Shown here: piece after piece, positions 26,194 to 33,894 of the stretch | How positions within the stretch are numbered: the first letter of the stretch is position 1 | Layout: each line of letters opens with the position of its first letter | From: Enhygromyxa salina | Lineage (GTDB): Bacteria; Myxococcota_A; Polyangia; Nannocystales; Nannocystaceae | Direction: 5' to 3' | Assembly (NCBI RefSeq): GCF_000737335.2 | Contig: NZ_JMCC02000043.1 | Span: 1 to 64,000, forward strand | Length of the DNA: 64,000 nt | Notes under the pieces: model-generated | Told to the model about the DNA's origin: nothing | Databases searched by the model: none | Seen by the model: only the letters and a program-made list of their open reading frames with translations | Position numbers and translations under genes: made by a program

Positions 26194-29100
26194 ATGGGCG
26201 AGACGGGTCAGACGGCGCGGGCGGGTGAACAGCCCGAGACCTCGTCGTCGCGGTCGATCGAGGTCGAGCCCGACGCCCCGCGCCCGCCCGAGGACATGAC
26301 GCAGGTCGACATGCGCAGCCCTTCGGAGGCGCTGGTCGCGGCTGGTGTCGACGCGGCCTCGCCGGGTACTCGCATCGGTCGCTACATGATCGTCGAGGTG
26401 GTTGGATCGGGCGGGGTCGGGATGGTCTACGCGGCCTACGACCCGGCGCTGGACCGCAAGGTCGCGCTCAAGCAGCTGCGCCGCAGCAAGACGATCGGGC
26501 AGACCGAAGCGGTCAACCAACGCCGCGGGCGACTGCGCCGCGAGGCCCAGGCGCTGGCGCGGCTCTCACACCCCAACGTGGTCCCGGTCTACGAGGTCGC
26601 AACCTTCGACGATCAGATCTACGTGGTCATGGAGTTCGTCGAGGGCCTGACGCTCAGCGGGTGGCTGGCCGCGGAGCCGCGCACGTGGTCGGAGGTGGTG
26701 GGCATGTATGTGCAAGCGGGGCGCGGGCTCGCGGCTGCGCACGCGGCCGACATCGTTCACCGCGACTTCAAGCCCGACAACGTCCGCGTGGGCACGGACG
26801 GGCGGGTGCGGGTGCTGGACTTTGGGCTGGCCTCGCCGCTGCGCGAGGCCGAGGACGCCGAGGGGGTGCGCGCGCGCCTGCAAGAGCTGGTTGATCAGTC
26901 GGAGCGCTCGCTCGACGAGGACAGCTGGACCGACTCGGCGGAGGGCTCGGGTGACGGAGGCTCGGGCTCGGGTCTGGTGACCCGCGAAGGCCAGGTCATG
27001 GGCACGCCGGCCTACATGCCGCCAGAGCAGGCGTCGGGTGGGCACGTCGACGCCCGCAGCGATCAGTTCAGCTTTTGCGTTGCGCTGTACGAGGCGATCT
27101 ACGGCACCCGACCGTTTCGCGGTCGGTTTGACAACCCGCGGCGCTTTCGTGATCTCAGCCGCGCGCGCACGCTGCCCGGCAACCGGCCCGAGGATCTGCC
27201 AGTCGAGATCGAGCGCGTGTTGATCCGCGGCTTGAGCTTGGTGCCGGATCGGCGCTTCGAGAGCATGGACGCGCTGCTGGCCGAGCTCACCGGGGTGGCC
27301 ACGGGGCCGCGGCGACTGTGGTGGGTGCCGATGCTGATCATGCTGCTGGCGATCGTCTCGGTGGTCGCGTTCTACGAGCGCCGCGCCGGACCCAAGCCGG
27401 TGTGTGATGACGGCATGGGCATGCTCGAGGGCGTGTGGGACGAGGCGGCGAACGAGCGGCTTGGCGCGGCGGTCGTGCGCTCGAACAAGCCCTATGCCCG
27501 CGCGACCTGGGACAGCGTCGCCGCGCGCTTTGACGACTGGGTGCAGCAGTGGTCGCGGGCCCGCCAGCGGGCTTGCGAGGCCACGCACCTGCAGGGGGAT
27601 CAGAGCCTCGCGTTGCTCGAGCGCCGGATCGCGTGCCTGGATCTGCAGCTGGTCCGGGTCGAGAGCATGGTCGCGGTGCTGCGCCGGCTCGAGGATCGGC
27701 CCGACGAGCTGCTCGAGCGGCTCACGCCCCTGGAGCTGCCCAGCGTCGAGAGCTGCGCGGCCGCCAACGTGCTCGAGCGCTCGCCGCTCGAACCCAACCA
27801 GGCCGAGATCGCCGCGCAAGCCAGCAGCATTCGCGAGGCGCTGGCCGGGGTCGAAGGGTTGACCAACGCTGGCGAGTACGCCCAGGCGATCGCCCAAGCC
27901 GAGCAGGTGCTGGCGCAGGCCCGGGCGTTGGACTTTGATCCGGTCACCGCCGAGGCCCTGTTGGCGCTGGGCCTCGCCGTGGATCGCCAACGCGCGCAAG
28001 AGCAGCGCGGTGAGGATCTGCTGCGCGAGGCGGCCTGGACCGCGCAGCGCTCGGGTCACGACAGCGTGTTGATCCGCGCGGCGGCGGCCTTGGCCGACAC
28101 GCTTGGCTCGGATCAGGCCAAGCTCGAGCTCGCGAATACCTGGGGCAGCCTCGCGCGGGCGACCTTCGTGAAGCACGGTGAAGATCCGGGCATCGAGGCC
28201 GAGGTCCGCGAGCACCTTGGCAAGCTGGCGATGGCGGCGGGCGACTACGATCTCGCGCTGGCGGAGTACATGCGCGGGCTCGAGCTCGCGCGCCATCGCG
28301 ACGGTGAACACAGCCCCGCGCACATCGCTGCGCTGCTCTCGATCGGCAACGCCCAGCACGAGCTTGGCCGCTACGTCGAGGCCGCCGCTACGCTCGGTCG
28401 CGCCCGCGAGCTCGCGGCGACTTCACTCGGGGCCAAGCACCCGAGCGTGCCCGCGATCCTGGACGCGCTCGGCAACGTCGAGTCCTCGCAGAGCCACTTT
28501 GATCGAGCGCTCGAGCTCCACCGCGAGGCGCTGCGCATCAACGAAGAGATCTACGGGGCCGACCATCGCCGGGTCGCCAAGAACCTCAACAACCTGGCGA
28601 TCATCTACGACGAGACCGGCCGCTACGCCGAGTCGCTCGAGACCCTCGAGCGGGCCCGGGGGATCCTGGTGACGCAGCTTGGCGCGGCTCATCCCGACGT
28701 GGCCTTCGTCGACGTCAACATTGGATCGGCGCTGCAGAACCTGGGTCGCAACGAGGAGGCGCTGGCCGGCTACGAGAGCGCGCGGGTCGTGCTCGAGAGC
28801 AGCCTGGGTGGCGATCACATGGCCGTTGGCGTGACCTTGCAGAACCTGGCCTCGGTCCGCGCGGCGCTGGGGGACGACGTTGGTGCGCTGGCGGACTTTG
28901 ACCGGGCCCAAGCCGTGCTCGAGCGGGCGTTCAGCGAGGACCACCCAACGATCGCCGCGGTCGAGGTTGGCCGCGCGCGCTCGCTGCGATCGCTGAACCG
29001 CTACGACGAGGCGCTGGCAGGTGATCAGCGGGCGCTGGCGATGCGCGAGAAGATCTTTGGCCCGGAGCACACAGAATTGGTCGAGCCGCTCACTGGCCTG

Positions 29101-29376
29101 TGTGAGACCCAGCTCGCCCTTGGTGACCCCGCGCAGGCGCGCGAGACCGGTGAGCGGGCGCTGACGATCGCCGGCGAAGCCAACACCGCCAACGAGCTGG
29201 CGCAGGCGCGGATGGCCATGGCCAAGGTGCTCATGTTGGGCGGGCGACAGGATCGGGTGCGGGCCGAGGCGCTCGCTCGCGCGGCGCTGGCGGAGCTGAA
29301 GAAGGGCCGGGTCGGGACCCGAGCGCAGGCGCGCGTCGAGGCGTGGCTGGTCGCGAATGGCTTTGCGATGTTGTGA
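26194..29376 (+). CDS. Serine/threonine protein kinase with TPR sensor tail
   Basis: The product is 1060 residues. The Hanks-type kinase domain spans about 64-365: P-loop GSGGVGMVY (71-79), Lys93, catalytic loop HRDFKPDN (Asp191), DFG at 209-211 and GTPAYMPPEQ at 270-279. About 55 residues, acidic and Ser/Gly-rich, are inserted between DFG and this last motif. One transmembrane segment follows (about 372-392, WWVPMLIMLLAIVSVVAFY). The rest, about 395-1060, is helical with at least eight tetratricopeptide repeats from about 640 on (pattern LGxxHPxVAxxLxNLA). This is a classical myxobacterial receptor-like kinase. I start at 26194, since upstream codons lie in the repeat-rich region. Confidence 0.92.
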   Translation: MGETGQTARAGEQPETSSSRSIEVEPDAPRPPEDMTQVDMRSPSEALVAAGVDAASPGTRIGRYMIVEVVGSGGVGMVYAAYDPALDRKVALKQLRRSKTIGQTEAVNQRRGRLRREAQALARLSHPNVVPVYEVATFDDQIYVVMEFVEGLTLSGWLAAEPRTWSEVVGMYVQAGRGLAAAHAADIVHRDFKPDNVRVGTDGRVRVLDFGLASPLREAEDAEGVRARLQELVDQSERSLDEDSWTDSAEGSGDGGSGSGLVTREGQVMGTPAYMPPEQASGGHVDARSDQFSFCVALYEAIYGTRPFRGRFDNPRRFRDLSRARTLPGNRPEDLPVEIERVLIRGLSLVPDRRFESMDALLAELTGVATGPRRLWWVPMLIMLLAIVSVVAFYERRAGPKPVCDDGMGMLEGVWDEAANERLGAAVVRSNKPYARATWDSVAARFDDWVQQWSRARQRACEATHLQGDQSLALLERRIACLDLQLVRVESMVAVLRRLEDRPDELLERLTPLELPSVESCAAANVLERSPLEPNQAEIAAQASSIREALAGVEGLTNAGEYAQAIAQAEQVLAQARALDFDPVTAEALLALGLAVDRQRAQEQRGEDLLREAAWTAQRSGHDSVLIRAAAALADTLGSDQAKLELANTWGSLARATFVKHGEDPGIEAEVREHLGKLAMAAGDYDLALAEYMRGLELARHRDGEHSPAHIAALLSIGNAQHELGRYVEAAATLGRARELAATSLGAKHPSVPAILDALGNVESSQSHFDRALELHREALRINEEIYGADHRRVAKNLNNLAIIYDETGRYAESLETLERARGILVTQLGAAHPDVAFVDVNIGSALQNLGRNEEALAGYESARVVLESSLGGDHMAVGVTLQNLASVRAALGDDVGALADFDRAQAVLERAFSEDHPTIAAVEVGRARSLRSLNRYDEALAGDQRALAMREKIFGPEHTELVEPLTGLCETQLALGDPAQARETGERALTIAGEANTANELAQARMAMAKVLMLGGRQDRVRAEALARAALAELKKGRVGTRAQARVEAWLVANGFAML

Positions 29377-29393
29377 CCGCTGCTCCGCAAGTC

Positions 29394-30014
29394 TCAGAGC
29401 CACGCGGCCCACACGAGCCACACGAGCCACACCAGCGCGAGGGCGAAGGCGGCGAGCGTGCCCAGTACAGCCAGCCACGTCAGCAACGCGAGCGCCCCCG
29501 TCCGACGCCAGCGCCAGCGCTGCGCGGGGGTCATCTCCACATGGGCCGCCGGGCCCACGCCCAGACGCTCACGCAGATCCCCAAGCTGCTCGTCGAGCAC
29601 CGCCGGGTCGAAGTCCTTGTCGTAGAGGTTCTTCGAGCTGCAGCCACGCGCGAACGCCCGTCGGACCCGGTCTGGGTCGCGCAGCAGACCGATCGGCAGC
29701 GCGAGGTGGTTGAGCACGACCGCCGCGGGGAACCGCGCACACCCGCTCGCCAGCTCCCACGCGGCGATCTCCGCCTCGCCGACGAGGGTGGTGTCGTAGT
29801 TGGTCACGAGGTGATGAATGTCGTGCAGCTGGACCGCGCGGATCCGGGCCGCGGTGTTGGGGAAGCCGATCTTCAGGGGCCCAAGCGTGCCCAGGATCAC
29901 CCACTTGGAGGTGTAGCCGCCGTCGTCGCCGAACGCGTTGTCGGTGAAGTACTGGGTCCGCGCAGCGAGCACGCTGGTGTTGGGGTCGTATTCGACTGCT
30001 GTCGCCATGCACAC
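29394..30014 (-). CDS. Coq4-like membrane protein
   Basis: The product is 206 residues. H64-D65-x-x-H68, then 11 residues, then E80 exactly reproduces the HDxxHx11E metal motif of Coq4, the eukaryotic/proteobacterial coenzyme Q biosynthesis protein. The surrounding text (LHDIHHLVTNYDTTLVGEAE) also fits. Unlike Coq4 it ends in a hydrophobic Trp-rich segment (about 172-206) likely to span the membrane once or twice. The start could also be the ATG two codons in (30008). The fold may bind a polyprenyl lipid or quinone; function in a myxobacterium, where menaquinone is usual, is unknown. It is divergent from the TetR gene. Confidence 0.7.
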   Translation of the reverse strand: MCMATAVEYDPNTSVLAARTQYFTDNAFGDDGGYTSKWVILGTLGPLKIGFPNTAARIRAVQLHDIHHLVTNYDTTLVGEAEIAAWELASGCARFPAAVVLNHLALPIGLLRDPDRVRRAFARGCSSKNLYDKDFDPAVLDEQLGDLRERLGVGPAAHVEMTPAQRWRWRRTGALALLTWLAVLGTLAAFALALVWLVWLVWAAWL

Positions 30015-30136
30015 AAAGATGAACCGGCGACCGGGCTTCGAACACTCGCGTTTGGGCGGCGGCGGTTCGGTCTAGATCCGCGACCCGTCGGCTGTACGGC
30101 GCGATTGGTTGCTCGCGCGTCGCGGCTGACTCGCGT

Positions 30137-30775
30137 TTGTGTGAAGCTTGGGCGGTGGCCCCGGTCAAGACCGAGCCGCGCAAGCGACCCAAGCAGTCGC
30201 GCTCGCGGGTGCTCTACGACGCGCTGATCGAGGCGACCGGGCGCCTGCTCGCGAGCGAGGGCGTCGCGGCCGTGACCACGGCGCGGGTGGCCGAGCTCGC
30301 TGGGGTCAGCATTGGCTCGCTGTACCAGTACTTCCCCAGCCGCGAAGCGCTGATCGCCGCGGTCATCGACGCCAAGCTCGAGCGCGACATGCAAGAGCTC
30401 GTGCCGATCCTCGACGGGCTGCGCCTCGTCGCGCTCGATCAGGCCGTGCGTGGCCTGGTCGAGGTCGCCGTCCGCTACTACCGAGACGAGACGCCGCTGT
30501 ACCGCGAGATGGTCGCCGCGCTCGCGGCCGTGGATCGTGAGGCGCACGTGCGACGCCTGCTCGAGGGCTTCGACAAGGTGATCGTGGTCGTGCTCGAGCC
30601 CCACCGCGCGGCGCTCCACGACGGCTTCGAGCGCAGCGCGTGGATCATGCGCGAGATGTTGATCAGCTGTGTGCGAGCGGCCGCGCGCGAGCACCCCGAG
30701 ACCCTCGCCGATGGGTACTTGGCCGCGCGGCTCGAGGCGATGTGCCGCGGGTTGCTGGGGCTCGACGCTGCCTGA
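30137..30775 (+). CDS. TetR/AcrR family transcriptional regulator
   Basis: The product is up to 212 residues; a GTG at 30155 (VAPVKTEPRKRPKQ) is an equally good start. The N-terminal DNA-binding region has the family helix-turn-helix TTARVAELAGVSIGSLYQYF followed by PSREALIAAVI. The C-terminal helical ligand domain is unassigned. TetR proteins usually repress a neighbouring divergent gene and release on ligand binding, so the Coq4-like gene, 122 bp away on the other strand, is the likely target. The SRPBCC gene 45 bp downstream may also belong to the unit. No operator palindrome was clearly seen. Confidence 0.88.
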   Translation: MCEAWAVAPVKTEPRKRPKQSRSRVLYDALIEATGRLLASEGVAAVTTARVAELAGVSIGSLYQYFPSREALIAAVIDAKLERDMQELVPILDGLRLVALDQAVRGLVEVAVRYYRDETPLYREMVAALAAVDREAHVRRLLEGFDKVIVVVLEPHRAALHDGFERSAWIMREMLISCVRAAAREHPETLADGYLAARLEAMCRGLLGLDAA

Positions 30776-30820
30776 CGATCGTCGGGGCGCCTGAGCCTGG
30801 TTTTTGCGATGTTGTGACCC

Positions 30821-31285
30821 ATGCTTCGCCAACGCGTCCGCACCAGCATCGTGATCGCCGCGCCCCCGGCCCAGGTCTGGGACGCGCTGATCGACATCGA
30901 CAGCTACCCGCGCTGGAACCCGGTGTTGAGCCTGCGTCCGTGGCGGGGTGACCTCCTGCGCGCGGGTCACCGCGCGTGGCTGTCGCTCAAGCCATTTCCC
31001 GTGCCGGTGGTCATGCCGGTTCGCGTGGAGGTGGTCGAGCCCGGGCGCGAGCTGTGTTGGAGCGGCGGTCCGTGGGGGGTGCTTCGCGGCCGGCACGGGT
31101 TCGAGCTGCGGGATCGGGGCGCTGAGACCGAGGTCATTCACAGCGAGCGCTTCGACGGCTTGCTGGTGCCGCTGCTGTGGTCGCGCATGGAGCCAGAGCT
31201 CGAGCGCCTGTATGGCGGCGTCAATACTGCGCTCGCTGACTATGTCGAGGGAGGCGCGACAGCAACGTGGAAGCGAGGTGAGTGA
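30821..31285 (+). CDS. SRPBCC (START-like) family protein
   Basis: The product is 154 residues. The opening pattern IVIAAPPAQVWDALIDIDSYPRWNP is the hallmark of SRPBCC/polyketide-cyclase-like domains, which form a deep hydrophobic pocket for lipids or aromatic ligands. The rest shows alternating strands and a final amphipathic helix (RMEPELERLYGGVNTALADY). There is no signal peptide. Its position behind the TetR regulator and near the Coq4-like gene suggests a shared lipid- or quinone-related ligand, which is inference only. The stop is followed 42 nt later by the DUF1554 lipoprotein gene. Confidence 0.83.
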   Translation: MLRQRVRTSIVIAAPPAQVWDALIDIDSYPRWNPVLSLRPWRGDLLRAGHRAWLSLKPFPVPVVMPVRVEVVEPGRELCWSGGPWGVLRGRHGFELRDRGAETEVIHSERFDGLLVPLLWSRMEPELERLYGGVNTALADYVEGGATATWKRGE

Positions 31286-31327
31286 CACAGGGTGGTTGTC
31301 GCCTGACCTGCGGTGCATGATGGCGGG

Positions 31328-32242
31328 ATGACGCGCTTGGGAGTCGTTGTGGTCGTTGTGGGGCTCGCGGGCTGCACCAAGCTCAATTCGGCGTTCGATG
31401 AACGAGCCAGCGAGACCGGCAGCGGCGACGAGTGGACCGGTGACGGCGACGGCGACCCCAGCACGGGCGACGGCGACACGGATCCCAGCACGGGCGATGG
31501 CGACGGAGATCCGAGCACGGGTGACGGCGACGGAGATCCGAGCACGGGCGACGGCGACGGAGATCCGAGCACGGGTGACGGCGACGGCGACGGCGACGGC
31601 GACGGCATGATGTGTGGCGACGGCGAGCAACTATGTGGTGGCGAGTGCACCGATACCAACAAAGATGAAGCCAACTGCGGTGACTGTGGCGAGCCGTGCG
31701 ATCCCGATCAAGCCTGCAACGACGGCTTCTGCATGCGACCTCGGATCATGTTCGTCACGCAGGACACGTTCCTTGGCGTGCTTGGAGGTCTGTCCGGCGC
31801 CGACGATCTGTGCCAGGAGATCGGCAGCGAGTTCTACCCAGAAAAGCAGTTCTGGGCGTGGAACTCGACGATCATCGAGTCTCCAAACAGCACCTTCGAG
31901 AAAGACGGCTTCTTCGTGCGCACCAACGGCAGCAAGATCGCAGAGTCCTGGGCGGACCTGACCAGCGGTGAGCTGCTGGTGCCGGTCAACTACAACGAGG
32001 AGGGTGTCGTGGTCCTGAACGGGGCCCCCTGCGACTTTGAATCGCAGGTGTGGACGGGGACCGACGCGTACGGCGACGCGGTCGGGCCGAACTGCTCCAA
32101 TTGGACCAAGGGCAGCTCTTTTTACAGCGGGACCTACGGCCTGCTCTACGCGACCGACTCGACCTGGTCCCAGGCCCCAGACGAGTGCGGCGAGCCGGTG
32201 CGCTGCTCCAACGAGCGGCGGCTGTACTGCTTGGAGCGCTGA
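31328..32242 (+). CDS. (GD)n lipoprotein with DUF1554-like domain
   Basis: The product is 304 residues. The signal peptide ends at LAGC (Cys16). A Gly-Asp-rich spacer with repeated DPSTGDGDGDPSTG units covers about residues 37-95, followed by a short Cys-rich motif (CGGECTDTNKDEANCGDCGE) like those of secreted eukaryotic-type modules. The C-terminal domain (about 140-304; FVTQDTFLGVLGGLSGADDL) is homologous in pattern to the C-terminal domain of the lipoprotein at 17118 and to DUF1554 of Leptospira lipoproteins. It is predicted to be surface-exposed. Its stop is only 1 nt from the stop of the convergent DUF4139 gene. Confidence 0.83.
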   Translation: MTRLGVVVVVVGLAGCTKLNSAFDERASETGSGDEWTGDGDGDPSTGDGDTDPSTGDGDGDPSTGDGDGDPSTGDGDGDPSTGDGDGDGDGDGMMCGDGEQLCGGECTDTNKDEANCGDCGEPCDPDQACNDGFCMRPRIMFVTQDTFLGVLGGLSGADDLCQEIGSEFYPEKQFWAWNSTIIESPNSTFEKDGFFVRTNGSKIAESWADLTSGELLVPVNYNEEGVVVLNGAPCDFESQVWTGTDAYGDAVGPNCSNWTKGSSFYSGTYGLLYATDSTWSQAPDECGEPVRCSNERRLYCLER

Positions 32243-32243
32243 G

Positions 32244-33893
32244 TCACATGCCCACGACGTCGTCGTGGACCACCAGCACCCACGTCAGCTCCAGCGCCTC
32301 GCGGCCAAACCCACGCAGCTTGGCCTCCCAGGTCACGAAGCCGTCGGCGTCTGGCGTGGCGCCGTGGCTGGCCTCGGTCAGCTCGACCTCGACCTTCTCG
32401 ACCTCGGACACCGCGATCCGCTCCTTGACCTCGATCGTGGCGGGGCGCGGCGAGAGGTTGCTGAGCTTGACGGTGACGCGCCTTGGCTTGCGCGTCCACG
32501 AGCTCATCATCCGTCGCTCGTGCTCGAGCTCCTCGAGCTTCCGGTGGACCCGCAAGCTCGAGTCGGGGCCCCAGCCCAGCTCGAAGCGCTCGCCGGGGGC
32601 GATGAACAACAGCGAGGTGCGGCCGACCAAGCCGCTGTTTCGAACCAGGTCGACGGGGCCCGCGAGCAGCGGGTGGGTGGCAGCGTTGTGTTGGCGGCTG
32701 CGCAGGATCACCGAGGCGTCCAGCTCGGGCGTGCAGACCAGCGCGGTCTTGGCCGGGGATTCGAAGCTGAAGATCGGCACGCGGTAGGGCCGGCCGTCGG
32801 CGGGGATCGTGGCCTTGGCTCGACCGCGCAGCTCGATCGCCTCGCCGCCGTCGTCGATCCCGGGGAGGTCATCTTCGGCGATCGACCTGGCGGGCCCATC
32901 GCTGGGACCCGCGCCCGGATCGGCGCCAAGCCCCGCGGTGTTGACCATCTGCTCGCGGGCCTCGACCTCGACCGTGCTGCTCTTCTTGCGAAACCGCAGG
33001 GTGTCGGTTGTCAGCGTGGGCGGCTTGACCCCAAGCGAGGGGCGCTCGGTCGAGAAGATCAGCTGCACGTCGTTCCAGTCTTCGCCGGTTGACTGCCAGA
33101 CCGCGCCCTCGCACTGAAACTCCACGCGTGGGCCGGACGCCGCGTCGGGCTCGATCAGCCGCGCGCTGTGCCACGGCCGCCACAGCGCGCCGGGGACCAA
33201 GTAGTCGACGCCAAGCTCGAGCTCGCGCGCCACCGGGTCGGGGTTGATCAGCTCGAGCGTGAGCTCGGCCGTGACCTCGCTGTCGAGGCTGCTGCTCGCG
33301 GCCTCGAGGGTCTGCAAGTCCTGCAGCGCGCGGGTGAGCCGTTGGTTGGCGTGCTTGATCTCGGCGACCTCGAGCCCCAGCTCGCGCAGCTTGGCGTCGA
33401 GCAGATCCAGCTGTTCACCCCACTGCGGCGCCGCCTGGGCGCCCCAGCTGACGTCTTCGTTGATCTCTTGCAGCGTCAGCGCGAGCAGCTGCTCGACCGA
33501 CGCGTGCTCGGCCGACAGCTGCTCGATCCGCGCGTTGGCGTTGGCGAGCTCGAGCTGCTTGTCGCGCTTGGTCGCCCGGAGCTGGGCGAGATCGGCGGGG
33601 CGATCTTGCTCGCGGGTGATCCGCCAGCGCCGAATGGACACGCTGCGCACCCGCAGATCCTCGGCGAGCTCGGCTTGGTCGGGGCCGGCGTTGCGGGGCA
33701 GCGAGAGCGTGGCCGCGAGGGTCTTGTCGACCAGCACGGGCGCAACCTTTTGGATCACCAGCTGCGAGCGCCCAGGCGGGAGCTCGATGATCCCCCGGCG
33801 CACGACCAGCGCCCGATCTTCGAGCAGCGTGACCTCGGCAACCGGGATCTCGGCGGTGATCTGGCGCAAGCCTTGGGTTTGATCCGCGTCCAT
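32244..33893 (-). CDS. DUF4139 (MuiA-like) protein, second copy of the operon
   Basis: The product is 549 residues. Strand-rich N-terminal DUF4140-type segment (VAEVTLLEDRALVVRRGIIEL), a coiled-coil at about 105-200 (repeating Glu/Leu/Ala heptads), then a C-terminal DUF4139-type beta region (LVPGALWRPWHSARL, QSTGEDWNDVQLIFSTERPS). This is the architecture of the mucoidy inhibitor A (MuiA) family, whose molecular function is unknown. No signal peptide is visible, so it is probably cytoplasmic. It is the last gene of a three-gene operon: its ATG is 1 nt from the stop of the preceding paralogue. Confidence 0.8.
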   Translation of the reverse strand: MDADQTQGLRQITAEIPVAEVTLLEDRALVVRRGIIELPPGRSQLVIQKVAPVLVDKTLAATLSLPRNAGPDQAELAEDLRVRSVSIRRWRITREQDRPADLAQLRATKRDKQLELANANARIEQLSAEHASVEQLLALTLQEINEDVSWGAQAAPQWGEQLDLLDAKLRELGLEVAEIKHANQRLTRALQDLQTLEAASSSLDSEVTAELTLELINPDPVARELELGVDYLVPGALWRPWHSARLIEPDAASGPRVEFQCEGAVWQSTGEDWNDVQLIFSTERPSLGVKPPTLTTDTLRFRKKSSTVEVEAREQMVNTAGLGADPGAGPSDGPARSIAEDDLPGIDDGGEAIELRGRAKATIPADGRPYRVPIFSFESPAKTALVCTPELDASVILRSRQHNAATHPLLAGPVDLVRNSGLVGRTSLLFIAPGERFELGWGPDSSLRVHRKLEELEHERRMMSSWTRKPRRVTVKLSNLSPRPATIEVKERIAVSEVEKVEVELTEASHGATPDADGFVTWEAKLRGFGREALELTWVLVVHDDVVGM

Positions 33894-33894
33894 C

